A stretch of DNA of 64,000 bases from Bacillota bacterium (GCA_013178305.1 JABLXB010000007.1:219562-283561); one strand, 5' to 3'. Shown: positions 51,686-60,907, counted from the stretch's first letter. Notes: generated by a model from the letters alone, not told the origin. A program made the numbers and translations.

Positions 51686-52546
51686 GTGCGCAAGAGTCAG
51701 TTTGTCACGTTCTTTCTTTCCATGTTCCCGGGGCTGGGGCACCTGTATCTCGGCCTGCCTTACAGGGGGATGGCCTTCATGGCCGCGTTCTTCGGTTGGA
51801 TGTTCTTCTTGTTCGGTCTGGGGGGACTGGTGGGAATAAACGGTGCTGAAGCGTTGTTCTTCCTGGCCCCGCTCCCGGTCATCTGGTTCTACAACGTGTT
51901 TGACGCCATGAACCTGAACCAGCGAATCAATGAGGGAGAACAGATACGAAATCACTCTCCGCTGCAAGGACTGGCCGACAGCGTTGCGTCGGGCAAGAAG
52001 GACGCCATGTGGGCCCTTCTCTTCGGCATCGTGCCGGGGGCGGGCCAGATGTACCTGGGATGGCAGAGCAGGGGATTGCAGATCATGCTCATGTTCTTCC
52101 TCTGCATGTCCCTGGTGGACTGGCTGCACCTGAGCCTCTTCATGTTCTTGTTGCCGGTGATCTGGTTCTACAGCTTCTTCGACACGATGCAACTTGCTTC
52201 CGGGAACACCGACTGTCCCCCGGGTGGGTCCGGCCTGCTGGAATGGGTGGCGCAGAGGCAGAGGTGGGTCGGAGTAGGTCTCATAGCCCTGGGTTGCGTG
52301 GTGCTGTTCGACCGCGTCATCGCGCCGTTCCTGGATAGCCGCACAATACAGATGATGCGCACCGGGATAGTGGCTGCCCTGTTCATCGGCGGGGGCATAC
52401 GGCTGGCCATGGGGCAACCCGCGAGACCTCCGCGGGCTACGGCGGACCCGCCGGAGCCGCCGGACCCGGCAGATGCGCCAGACCGGCCGGATCAACCGGA
52501 TCCGGGTATGGTGGCTTCCGGTAACGATGAAAAAGGGGGGGCGTAA
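51686..52546 (+). CDS. Multi-pass membrane protein with two TM2-like units
   Basis: 286 residues. Two repeats resembling TM2 domains: FPGLGHLYLGLPYRGMAFM and VPGAGQMYLGWQSRGLQIM, each followed by a helical hairpin and PVIWFY-FD. Two more helices follow (about 190-240), then a Pro/Asp-rich cytoplasmic tail. TM2 proteins have no general known function. GTG 51686 has AAGGAGG upstream. Position in the sigma operon suggests it is a target or modulator of the envelope response. Confidence 0.75.
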   Translation: MRKSQFVTFFLSMFPGLGHLYLGLPYRGMAFMAAFFGWMFFLFGLGGLVGINGAEALFFLAPLPVIWFYNVFDAMNLNQRINEGEQIRNHSPLQGLADSVASGKKDAMWALLFGIVPGAGQMYLGWQSRGLQIMLMFFLCMSLVDWLHLSLFMFLLPVIWFYSFFDTMQLASGNTDCPPGGSGLLEWVAQRQRWVGVGLIALGCVVLFDRVIAPFLDSRTIQMMRTGIVAALFIGGGIRLAMGQPARPPRATADPPEPPDPADAPDRPDQPDPGMVASGNDEKGGA

Positions 52547-52548
52547 TC

Positions 52549-53484
52549 GTGCGGCAATGGAGAGTAGGCTCCTTCTCGATGGGCCTGACGCTGGTGCTCT
52601 TCGGGGTATTCCTTCTGCTGAGTGAGTTGAATGCGGGCGGACGTGCGATGCCATTCGTGTTGAAATGGTGGGCGGTCATTCCGGTGCTGCTTGGAGTCGA
52701 GATACTTGCTGCCGGGTTCTTCTCAAGAGGGACGAATCCGCCGGTCAGGTACGATTTCTTCGGAATTCTAGTCGCATTCTTCGTGGTGGCTGTCAGCATC
52801 GGCCTGCAAGGAGTGAGCGCCAGCGGCCTTCTGCCGGCGGTACAGAGGTCGCTTGCCTCAACTGATTACCCCGTGGGTCTGACCGGCGAGACAATCCCCC
52901 TAGACGACGCCATTCGCAAGATCGTAGTGGCGAGCGACTCCGGCGAGATCGAGATTCGCAGCTCCAGCGAACCGCAGGTGACCTTCTTCGGCAGTGGCCG
53001 GATGAGCGCGCTGTCTCAGGAGGAGGCCTCGGCGATGGTGCAGACCGGCGCCAGCGCTCGCCGAGAAGGTGACACACTGTTCATTTCCTTTGGGAGGCCT
53101 CCTGAACCCAGAGCGTTCAATCATCACTCGAGTTCCATGCGATGGACCCTCCTGGTTCCGGCGGACAGGGATCTCGAATTTTCGGGCTCCGCCCGGGCGA
53201 ATGTGGTTGTGGCGGGGCTGGCTGCTGACTGGCGGGTCAAGACGGCCGGCGAGGTGAGCGTCCGCCTGGGCAGCCAGGAGAACCTCACGCTGCAGGCGAG
53301 AGTCCCTTCGCCAGACCGCCTGTCGGGTGAGGCCATTCCGTGGAAGGGCGAGACTGCGCAGGCCCGGAACGCAGAAGAAAACCAAACGACGCTGCAGGGG
53401 CCGGTCACGAAGAGTGCCGTTCTCGGAGAGGGGCGGCACAGACTGCATGTCCAGGGCATGGGCGGCGTCGACATAGAGATGTAG
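52549..53484 (+). CDS. LiaF-like membrane protein with DUF4097-type beta domain
   Basis: 311 residues. Three or four N-terminal helices (about 8-95), as in LiaI/LiaF proteins, then a beta-helix-like region (IVVASDSGEIEIRS, MRWTLLVPADRDLEFSGSAR, GGVDIEM) typical of DUF4097/LiaF C-terminal domains. LiaF-type proteins modulate cell-envelope stress regulators. Here the partner is an ECF sigma/anti-sigma pair rather than a LiaRS two-component system. GTG 52549, 2 bases after the previous stop, with a G-rich ribosome site. Confidence 0.78.
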   Translation: MRQWRVGSFSMGLTLVLFGVFLLLSELNAGGRAMPFVLKWWAVIPVLLGVEILAAGFFSRGTNPPVRYDFFGILVAFFVVAVSIGLQGVSASGLLPAVQRSLASTDYPVGLTGETIPLDDAIRKIVVASDSGEIEIRSSSEPQVTFFGSGRMSALSQEEASAMVQTGASARREGDTLFISFGRPPEPRAFNHHSSSMRWTLLVPADRDLEFSGSARANVVVAGLAADWRVKTAGEVSVRLGSQENLTLQARVPSPDRLSGEAIPWKGETAQARNAEENQTTLQGPVTKSAVLGEGRHRLHVQGMGGVDIEM

Positions 53485-53530
53485 CTGGCTCACGGGACCG
53501 GCACCCGTTGCACAGATTCAGAAGCAAGGC

Positions 53531-54552
53531 TCGTTAAAGAGAATCGACAAACCCAGAGTATCCAGCAATGACCCCGCGTGTACCGGCGCGAACGCCGTCG
53601 GACTCGAATTTCTCCGCAGGGTGTCCGCGGAAGCGCGTGAAGGAAACGTAGTCTTTTCGCCCGTCAGCCTCTCGACAGCGCTTGCCGTCCTCGCGAACGG
53701 CGCGGCCGGGGACACCCGCACGGAAATCGACGCCCTCGTCAATCCAGACAGGCTTTCCGCCGGGAAACTGAATGAGAAATACTGCAACCTGATGAATCAC
53801 CTGAACAACGCCGGCTACAGCGAGAACGGCAACAGGACGACCCTCCTGGAGATGGCCAACTCCATCTGGATACAGGACCGGCTTCCGGTCAAGGAGGCCT
53901 TCCTCAGCACGTCCAACACCTACTACGGCGCCGAAGTCTTCAACGTGAACTTCCGAAAAGCCGGCGCCAGGGACGCCATCAACCGGTGGATCGCGGAGAA
54001 GACCCACGGCAGAATAGCCGAGCATATCACGCAGACTCCCTCCGAGACCGTCATGTACGTATTCAACTCGCTCTATTTCCGGGGGAAGTGGCTGAACCAG
54101 TTCGACAAGTCGAAGACCCAGAAGGAAGACTTCCACCTGGGGAACGGCTCGGGCGCGACCGGCGGTCCGGGCGCGACCGGCGGCTCACCCGGCGGCGCCA
54201 CGGTCAAGGTGGACATGATGAACGCCGAACGGCGCATCAGGTACTACGAGGACGAAGAGGTCCAGGCAGGGGAATTCAACTACTACGGCTGCAACATGTT
54301 GGTCATCCTCCCAAGGGGCGACCTGGGTGAATATCTGGACCGTCTTGACTATGCCCGTCTCGAGGGGATTCTCGGCGGCATGGAGAGCGTGAAGACCAAG
54401 ATCAAGTTCCCCAGATTCAGTTTCGGCCGGAAGACCCGGCTCAATGACCACCTGAAGGCCGCCGGATTGGAGACCGCGTTCGATCCTGTAGCGGCCGACT
54501 TCACGGGGATCTCGGACCGGTCGGATGGGTTCAACGTCTATATCAGCGACGT
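53531..54552 (+). pseudogene. Serpin fragment lacking start, signal peptide and reactive-centre loop
   Basis: In one frame: NAVGLEFLRRVSAEAREGNVVFSPVSLS (continuous but quoted only in part: FSPVSLSTALAVLANGAAGD), MANSIWIQDRL, INRWIAEKTHGRI, VFNSLYFRGKW, FPRFSFG and FNVYISDV, all serpin landmarks in order. Helix A lies upstream of the only standard start (GTG 53621), with no ATG/GTG/TTG before it. The similarity ends abruptly after YISDV (about 54552), so the hinge, reactive loop and last strands are absent; the frame then runs nonsense to 54676. A Gly/Ala-rich insert lies near 54150-54200. It cannot be an inhibitor as it stands. Confidence 0.7.
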
Positions 54553-55853
54553 ATCCTCTGGCCCTGGGCGAAGGCGACAATCTGTCGGCCTGGAAGCGGA
54601 TATACGAGCCCACGAGCTTCCTGGTTGGCAAGAGCGACGACATCTCGCCGATTCAGGTCAGGGAGCTGATGGATGAAACCTTCGGCCCACGCGTAGATCT
54701 GATGACGCTCGTTTCCGATCAGGCCGGGTGGACGGCGTTCCTGGCAGCGGCCGCCAAACTCGAGCCCCCGGCCATCAACTCGATACCCATATTCGATGGA
54801 ACGATCCAGCCCGACCGCGAGAGGGAAATCAAGGGTTTCAGGTTCATGGGACAGAGGTTCACCGTGGACGCCTCCATCTTCCAGAGGCTGGTATACCGCG
54901 AGGTCAAGGAGAACGCCGACGGCCGGAGACGGATGCTCCCCAAGGGCCTGGATATCCCGGCCGCGCTCGGGTCGGCGGAAGCATGCGAGATCCTTGAATC
55001 GACGGGGGAGACAGGCTACCGGGGTTACCCCGAGAATATCGCCAAACTGAAGGCCTACATCGCCGGCCTGGATGGGAAGACCTGGACTCAGAACCTATAC
55101 TGGAGCTGGCTCCACTCGATTCTGCCGCTGGCCCAGGAGAAGCCCGAGGGCTACCCGTCCTTCATGTGCAACCCCGCCTGGGCCAGGAAGGACCTTAACA
55201 CGTTCCTGGGTAGCTGGGTGGAGTTGAAACACGACACAATCCTGTATTCGAAGCCGGTCTACGCCGAGGCCGGCGGCGGCGACATTGGCGTGGATGACCG
55301 CGGGTATGTGGAGCCTAACCCGCCCGTGTTCGCCCGCCTGGCCTCGCTGGCGAAGATGACTCGCGAAGGCCTGAAATCCAGGGGCCTCTTGAACGAGCGG
55401 GACGAGACCAGCCTGGAGAGGCTGGAGACGCTCGCCCTGTCTCTGAAGGCTATCGCCGAAAAGGAGCTGAGCAATGCACCCCTGACCGACGCTGAGTATG
55501 ACCTCATACGCGCCTACGGGGTGCAACTGGAGCATTTCTGGCTGGAGGCCCTGCGCGACGAGGGCTTCGAACACAGGTCTCAATCCATCGACCAGCCGGC
55601 GGCGGTCATCGCCGATGTGGCTACGGACCCGGAAGGTCAGGTCCTGGAAGCGGCGACGGGGAACATCTCTGTGATCTACGCCGTTGTGCCCGTAGACGGA
55701 AAACCCAGGATCGCCAAGGGTGGAGTCTATTCTTACTACGAGTTCACGTGGCCGATGAACGATCGTTTGACGGACTCGGAATGGCGCCAGATGCTGAAAG
55801 ACCGCAGGACTCCGCCCCTGCCCGAATGGACGAAGGCTTTCGTGGCGCCGTGA
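54525..55853 (+). CDS. DUF3160 domain protein, N-terminally truncated
   Basis: 442 codons, C-terminal part of a DUF3160 protein: LALGEGDNLSAWKRIYEPTS, FLVGKSDDISP, FMGQRFTVDASIFQRLVY, MLPKGLDIPAALGS, LKAYIAGLDGKTWTQNLYWS, YAEAGGGDIGVD, and the closing YYEFTWPMNDRLTDSEWRQM. The DUF3160 similarity starts at about 54553, exactly where the serpin similarity ends; ATG 54525 lies inside the serpin frame. The missing N-terminus would have carried the signal peptide, so any product would stay in the cytoplasm. Best seen as the downstream half of a deletion scar. Its stop overlaps the capA-like start (GTGA). Confidence 0.7.
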   Translation: MGSTSISATYPLALGEGDNLSAWKRIYEPTSFLVGKSDDISPIQVRELMDETFGPRVDLMTLVSDQAGWTAFLAAAAKLEPPAINSIPIFDGTIQPDREREIKGFRFMGQRFTVDASIFQRLVYREVKENADGRRRMLPKGLDIPAALGSAEACEILESTGETGYRGYPENIAKLKAYIAGLDGKTWTQNLYWSWLHSILPLAQEKPEGYPSFMCNPAWARKDLNTFLGSWVELKHDTILYSKPVYAEAGGGDIGVDDRGYVEPNPPVFARLASLAKMTREGLKSRGLLNERDETSLERLETLALSLKAIAEKELSNAPLTDAEYDLIRAYGVQLEHFWLEALRDEGFEHRSQSIDQPAAVIADVATDPEGQVLEAATGNISVIYAVVPVDGKPRIAKGGVYSYYEFTWPMNDRLTDSEWRQMLKDRRTPPLPEWTKAFVAP

Positions 55854-56890
55854 AGGCGACCCGGCGTCAGGCGGTCAGGGCTGTGACGTTGGCCCTGGCA
55901 GTCTCAGTCGCCTGCGTGGGGTGCGTAGCCGGACGGGGCCCGCATCGGGCGGAGCGCTTCGCGGCTTTCAGGAAAAGAAGGCTCAGCCTGCCGGAGAGAC
56001 AGGATCCCGTCGTCCTTGTAGCCGTCGGCGACATCATGCTCTCCCGCGGTGTGGCCGACCGGATCGAGCGACATGGCGATTTCGAGCACCCCTTTTCGAA
56101 GATGAAGGATTACCTGCACAGCGGGGACATTGTCTTCGGGAACCTGGAATGCCCGCTGACGCCGGGCCGGGACATCAAACCGCAAGAGATGGTGCTGCGC
56201 GCCGATCCCGGAATGGCGGCCGCCGTGGCCTCGTCCGGTTTCACGATTCTTTCAGTGGCCAACAATCATATCCCGGATTTCGGGGCTGACGGGATAGCCG
56301 GTACCCTGCGGAGCCTGAGCGCTGCGGGCGTCAAGTGTGTTGGGGCCGGTTCGAACGAACGGGAAGCGCATGCCGCCGTCTACTCCGACGTGAAGGGAAT
56401 TCGGCTGGCGTTCCTGGCCTACAGCGACCCTGCCGTGGTCCCTGAACCCTACGGGGCGGGACGGGACACCCCCGGGACTGCCCTTCTGGATCTCGAGACG
56501 ATGCGGGCAGACATCCGTGACGCGGAGGAGAACGCCGACTTCGTAGTGGTTTCCATGCACGCCGGCCCCGAGTATTCCGAGGACCCCGGCTCAAACCAGG
56601 TTCGCTACGCCCGCGCAGTGATCGACGCAGGGGCGGACCTGGTCCTCGGGCATCATCTGCACGTAGTGCAGAGGGTGGATCGTTACCAGGGTAGGTATAT
56701 CTTCTACAGCCTGGGCAACCGATCCCGGCAGGCGGCAGACAAGCATCTGGCGCTGGAACGGCTGGGGTTTCTCAAGGGTGTCGGCGCCGTGAGTGCAGGA
56801 ACTACTGTACGGAGAGCGCCGTCAGCGAACAACAAGGGGAAAGTATCAAGTTGCAGTAGGGGGGGATGGCGTGTCGCTGTCCATAGTTAG
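55850..56890 (+). CDS. CapA-like lipoprotein (PGA_cap metallophosphatase family)
   Basis: 346 residues. Lipobox CVGC (C25). CapA/PgsA-type calcineurin-like fold: VAVGDIMLSRGVADRI, GDIVFGNLECPLT, SVANNHIPDFGADGI, VVSMHAGPEY, LVLGHHLHVVQ, IFYSLGN. Metal ligands (D, N, H, H) are present. After YSLGN the sequence stops resembling the family, with a low-complexity tail that suggests a C-terminal frameshift or truncation. GTG 55850 overlaps the DUF3160 stop. Confidence 0.78.
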   Translation: MKATRRQAVRAVTLALAVSVACVGCVAGRGPHRAERFAAFRKRRLSLPERQDPVVLVAVGDIMLSRGVADRIERHGDFEHPFSKMKDYLHSGDIVFGNLECPLTPGRDIKPQEMVLRADPGMAAAVASSGFTILSVANNHIPDFGADGIAGTLRSLSAAGVKCVGAGSNEREAHAAVYSDVKGIRLAFLAYSDPAVVPEPYGAGRDTPGTALLDLETMRADIRDAEENADFVVVSMHAGPEYSEDPGSNQVRYARAVIDAGADLVLGHHLHVVQRVDRYQGRYIFYSLGNRSRQAADKHLALERLGFLKGVGAVSAGTTVRRAPSANNKGKVSSCSRGGWRVAVHS

Positions 56891-57972
56891 AGTCGGGAGG
56901 TCACGTTCGTTAGCGTTCGCGGTGGCCCTGACGATTACAATCGGGGCGGGATGCGGCCGGATTCGAGTTTACCCTCCAGTTAACGCTTCAGGGCGGCCGC
57001 GAGACTGAGGCCCTTCCGTACTGGATAAAGGGTCCCACCATGGATTTGCCGGGCTACATCAGGTTCCACGAGGGCTGGTACGAGGTACCCGGCCAACTCG
57101 GGGCGATGCTCCATTCCCTGGGCCAGTACCGGCCGGCCGGCGCCGGAGTCAGGGCGGACGATGAGAGGTTCCTTGCGAAATACGGATGGACTCCATTCTT
57201 CCTCATCAGCGAGCTCGAGGTGACGCTTCCCGGGGAATTCTTACACAGGCCGGGGGAATTTCCCTCCGTTCTCTATTGGGCCTACAACAACGAGCTCAAC
57301 AAGGACATCGGGCTGGATCTTGCGCCATATCTGGGGCGGAATGTGGACGTCCGGCTGTACAAGATCGCGGAACTGCTGCCGGAATTCATGAAACCCCGCA
57401 GGGAGTGCGGCCGCGCGGTGATCGTGCTCAGTGAAGGGAGGGTAATCGGAGCCTGGCTCGACGCTGGCAGGCACCACGCGTTCGCATGCTCGCTTTCCGG
57501 CCGGCGATTCGAGGACATTACGGGGAAGACGTGGGCCGGGTGGGTGCCCGGCGTGATCGACGCGGATGACGCGGTCGAGCGGGAGCTTGCGTCGTTGACT
57601 CCGGAGGAAGTGATCCGGCGGTACTACGAGGCGATCGACCGGGGCGACTACCCGGCGGCCCTTACCTGCCTTACGAGAGAACACTTGTTGATGTATCTAT
57701 TCAGTAATATGGACAACAGGGGACTGTACAACCCCGGGTTCGATCAGGGCATGCTGGGCCTGCTGAACACGACGGCCGCCAGGGTCGAAGGCGTCAAGAA
57801 GATGGAAGGAACCAGCGTGCCTGAGGGGTGCGTGATGTACCAGGTGGTGGTAGACTTGACTGTGGAGCAGCCTATTACGCACGGGAGCGGGCTGCAACCC
57901 CGGTTTGTCTCCCTGCGCCGCGAGACCCCGGACACCGGCTGGAGGATAGACGGGATAGGGACGGGGCCATGA
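56871..57972 (+). pseudogene. DUF4829-like lipoprotein gene with a frameshift
   Basis: A lipoprotein signal (FAVALTITIGAGC, C28) starts at GTG 56871 but its frame ends at 57008. The body continues in another frame, open through ALPYWIKGPTMDLPGYI and reading to 57972. Its C-terminal part (TPEEVIRRYYEAIDRGDYPA, LFSNMDNRGLYNPGF) resembles DUF4829 proteins. The shift lies near 56985-57000 in a G/C run. Either a real inactivating indel or a sequencing error; ATG 57040 could start a cytoplasmic remnant (310 residues). Confidence 0.6.
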
Positions 57973-57988
57973 GGATGCTGCGGACTCT

Positions 57989-58699
57989 TCATTTCCTCAG
58001 CCTCGGGTCGAGGGCATCCCGCAGGCCGTTTCCCATGAAGTTGAAACCGAGGATACATGCACTCATGGCTGCGGCGGGGAAGAAGAGTTGCCATGGACTG
58101 GATCTCATCACCTTCAGCCCATCTGACGCCAGTGTTCCCCAACTGGCTATGGGCGCCGACACGCCCAGGCCGACGAAACTCAGGAAGGCCTCGAGGAAAA
58201 TGCCCGTCGGGATGGACAGGGTCGCGTACACAATAATAGGGCCGAGGGTGTTGGGGATCAGGTGCCGGACAATAATCCTCCAGCGCGGCACACCCATGAC
58301 TAGCTCCGCGAGGACGAACTCCTGCTGCTTGATGCGGAGGATCTGGCCCCTGACTATCCTGGCCATGGTAAGCCAGAAGATGATGCCCAGAGCGATGAAG
58401 ATGTTGAACAGGCCCACTCGGCCGCCGGCAAACCCGGCCACGGCGCCGTAGGTGACTCCAATCACAAGGTTGATGAGGCTGGAGACGATGCCGACGAGCA
58501 TCGATATGCGGGCGCCGTGAAGTACTCGTACCAGCATGTCCCTGCCCAGCTCGTCCGTTCCGAACGGGTGGTCCCAGCATGGGGGGTGCTTGGTTAACCG
58601 GTAGTTCTGCTGGTCGTACCGGTACGGGGAGATCGCCGGCCCGAAAACCGCTGCCGCGGCCAAGAGCACCAGTATCACCGCCCCGGCCACTGCCAGCAT
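57989..58699 (-). CDS. Orphan oligopeptide ABC transporter permease (OppC/DppC type), N-terminally clipped
   Basis: 236 residues: LAVAGAVILVLLAAAAVFGP (first helix), HPFGTDELGRDM, then the permease core with the EAA loop AELVMGVPRWRIIVRHLIPN, and EAFLSFVGLGV, WGTLASDG near the end. Homologues carry roughly 25-50 more residues before the first helix. Here the frame starts right at M-L-A-V-A-G, preceded by TAA. No OppA, OppB, OppD or OppF is near, so a transporter cannot be assembled from this locus. Likely a rearrangement remnant. Confidence 0.75.
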   Translation of the reverse strand: MLAVAGAVILVLLAAAAVFGPAISPYRYDQQNYRLTKHPPCWDHPFGTDELGRDMLVRVLHGARISMLVGIVSSLINLVIGVTYGAVAGFAGGRVGLFNIFIALGIIFWLTMARIVRGQILRIKQQEFVLAELVMGVPRWRIIVRHLIPNTLGPIIVYATLSIPTGIFLEAFLSFVGLGVSAPIASWGTLASDGLKVMRSSPWQLFFPAAAMSACILGFNFMGNGLRDALDPRLRK

Positions 58700-58729
58700 T
58701 TAGTGTTGGAAACGGGAAGGAAACTGGCC

Positions 58730-58846
58730 ACTGGTATCTCCTTCGAACGACCGGGTTCCGGGTGGATAACCGCAGTCGACACCCTCCAGTGCCCGGATCC
58801 CGTGAACACCGTCGTATTCCGGATCGAACGCCTGAACCGCGAGTGA
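58730..58846 (+). pseudogene. 3' fragment of a TIGR04076 gene
   Basis: 38 codons plus TGA, encoding SFERPGSGWITAVDTLQCPD and ending VFRIERLNRE. This aligns without gaps with the end of the 30369-30638 product (SFERPDSGWITGVDRLQCPD). No start or upstream part remains; the sequence joins the clipped permease gene. The fragment ends 17 bases before the stop of the recombinase gene. Confidence 0.75.
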
Positions 58847-58862
58847 AGGTCTCTGGTGCGCC

Positions 58863-60365
58863 TCATAGCCTGAATACAACTTTCAGGCAGTCCTGGCGCC
58901 GCGAGTACTCCAGGTGGTCGATGATGGTCAACAAGGCTCGCCGGCGATCGGCGGGCGATAGCGCGGGGTCATCAGCCCTCGAGAGCACGTCCCGAATTCT
59001 CTGCCTGAGCTCGACCAACTTATGTCCCGGGCTCTCTCGATTGTTAGCATCCAGTGAGGCCAACTGCTGTTCAATAGATTGCCTCTCGGCCTCCACTCTC
59101 TGGCGCGCCTCTTTAAGCTCCGTGAGCGAGATGGCGCCCGATTCGAATGCCTCCATCTGTCTCTGGAACTTGACCTTGACCTGCTCGAGCCGCCGGCGCA
59201 GGAAATCGCGTTGTTTGTCTGTGTGGTCGTCGGTGGTGGGAACGATGAGAACATCCAATGAATCCACCCTGCCGTTCAGCAGCTCCCGCAGGTGGTCAAA
59301 GAGGGCGTGCTCGATCTTGCTCATGAATACATGGTTAAAGTAACACAGCTGGGAGTGATGATAGCGGGAACAAGAGAGCTGCGGATTACGCGCAAGTTCG
59401 CCGTTCTTTCGCCGCCAGACTCCGGACATGTAGGTCAGGGCACCGCCGCACTCCATGCACCGGACCATGCCCTTGAGCAGGTAGTCCGGGACTCTCGGCG
59501 TGTGCGACCCACCCCTCCGGGATCTGAGTATCTTGTTCGCTCGCTCGAAGGTATCGACATCGATAATGGCCTCATGGGAATTGTCCACGGTTATCCATTC
59601 GTGCTGGTGTCTGAAGCGCCCCCCCTGGTTGGAGTCGCGGCGGTTCCAGACCATCTTCCCGATATACATGGGGTTCTGGATGATATTGCGGACTCCGATC
59701 GAAGACCACTTGAACCTCGCAGCTGCTTCTCCGAAGCGGGCTCTGCCTTCTGGTGAGTTCAGAGAGCGTGCTATGGAGAGCAATCCCTCGTTTCCCCTGG
59801 TGTAGGTGTTGAATATGAATCTGACCAGTTCTGCTTCCTGTGGCACGATGACAATGCTGCCGTCAGCGTTCAGCCGGTAGCCTACCGGCATCCTGCCAAG
59901 ACCTTTTCCGCCCCTGGATGCCTTTTCTTTCATGCCCTTCTTGACTTCCTGAGACAAGTTGAGCGAGTAAAACTCGGCCATTACCTCCATGATTCCTTCT
60001 AGGAGCTTTCCGGTGGGCGTATTGTCAAACTGTTCGGTGACGGATATGACCTCGATCCCGCATTCCCGTCGGAGCAATGACTTGTAGACTACTGCATCCT
60101 CGCGATTCCGCGCGAAGCGGTCTGTCTTGTGAATGAGGATGACGTCAAATGGCCGGGGTTTCTTCTTCGCCATGGCAATCATTCGCTGAAACTGGGGACG
60201 ATCCGCAGTTCTCGCAGAGGCTCCCTCGTCCACGAACGTGTCGGTAATTTCCATCGAGTTCTTTCTGGCAAAATCATGTAGAGCCTTAACCTGAGCGGGA
60301 ATCGACATTCCCTCAGTCGCTTGTTCCTCTGTAGAGACGCGACAATAGACCGCAGCCCGCAACAC
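58863..60365 (-). CDS. Large serine recombinase
   Basis: 500 residues. Resolvase catalytic domain at the N-terminus (YCRVSTEEQ with nucleophile S11, DRFARNREDA), Recombinase domain (about 160-265: GYRLNADGSIVIV, IIQNPMYIGKMVW), zinc beta-ribbon (CMECGGAL and a later C-x-x-x-x-C), and a C-terminal coiled-coil region (about 375-450). Such enzymes integrate and excise phages and mobile elements. All catalytic features are present, so it may be active. GTG 60365, with GAAGGACGGGA upstream. Attachment sites were not identified. Confidence 0.92.
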   Translation of the reverse strand: MLRAAVYCRVSTEEQATEGMSIPAQVKALHDFARKNSMEITDTFVDEGASARTADRPQFQRMIAMAKKKPRPFDVILIHKTDRFARNREDAVVYKSLLRRECGIEVISVTEQFDNTPTGKLLEGIMEVMAEFYSLNLSQEVKKGMKEKASRGGKGLGRMPVGYRLNADGSIVIVPQEAELVRFIFNTYTRGNEGLLSIARSLNSPEGRARFGEAAARFKWSSIGVRNIIQNPMYIGKMVWNRRDSNQGGRFRHQHEWITVDNSHEAIIDVDTFERANKILRSRRGGSHTPRVPDYLLKGMVRCMECGGALTYMSGVWRRKNGELARNPQLSCSRYHHSQLCYFNHVFMSKIEHALFDHLRELLNGRVDSLDVLIVPTTDDHTDKQRDFLRRRLEQVKVKFQRQMEAFESGAISLTELKEARQRVEAERQSIEQQLASLDANNRESPGHKLVELRQRIRDVLSRADDPALSPADRRRALLTIIDHLEYSRRQDCLKVVFRL

Positions 60366-60527
60366 AGAGACATCCCGTCCTTCACCAAAGATCTATATGG
60401 TGAGACGCAATGTTAGTCATGGCGAAGCCAACCGAGCTAACGAAATAAACAGGGCTCTTGAAGTATCCGGACAACCAGTGCCGTCATAAGAGTGCTGAAA
60501 GGAGGGCAAGACAAGGGGGTTTTCGCA

Positions 60528-60710
60528 GTGAAAACGGTTTCTGTCTTTCGGCAGCGTGATGGAACCGTGGTCACTCGCCCGTCCGAAAGTGAGCTGGACG
60601 CGCTGGCCAGGAGATACGCGAGAGCACTTCTAGATGAAGTGGCGCAAAAGTACCCGAATGTCGTGGTCACGCTGAAGGAGGAGGACGCCAGATTGGCTGT
60701 CTCCAGGTAG
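60528..60710 (+). CDS. Small hypothetical protein
   Basis: 60 residues from GTG 60528: KTVSVFRQRDGTVVTRP, then a helical ARRYARALLDEVAQKYP and a beta end VVVTLKEEDARLAVSR. Charged, soluble, family not recognised. AAAGGAGGG at 60497-60505 lies far from this start; an earlier GTG at 60492 is possible. Lies just upstream of the recombinase, divergent. Confidence 0.4.
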   Translation: MKTVSVFRQRDGTVVTRPSESELDALARRYARALLDEVAQKYPNVVVTLKEEDARLAVSR

Positions 60711-60721
60711 AGGAGGGTCGT

Positions 60722-60865
60722 GTTGCCGCAAAGGTTCAGAAAGAGGCCAAGAATGCTCGGACCTGGCGGCGGGAAGTCTTCGCATTGAAGGCTTCTGCAG
60801 TCGACTCCTTCACATACTATGATGGGGATGGTAGACTCAAGGCACGGGCCGACAGCATGGACTAG
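60722..60865 (+). other. Coding-like fragment without start
   Basis: An open frame reading VAAKVQKEAKNARTWRREVF and ending KARADSMD has natural codon use but no start codon and no recognised family. It may be the tail of a lost gene. Confidence 0.2.
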
Positions 60866-60907
60866 AAGACCGGTAGGCCCTGATAACAATATTCGAGGTA
60901 GCCGCAC

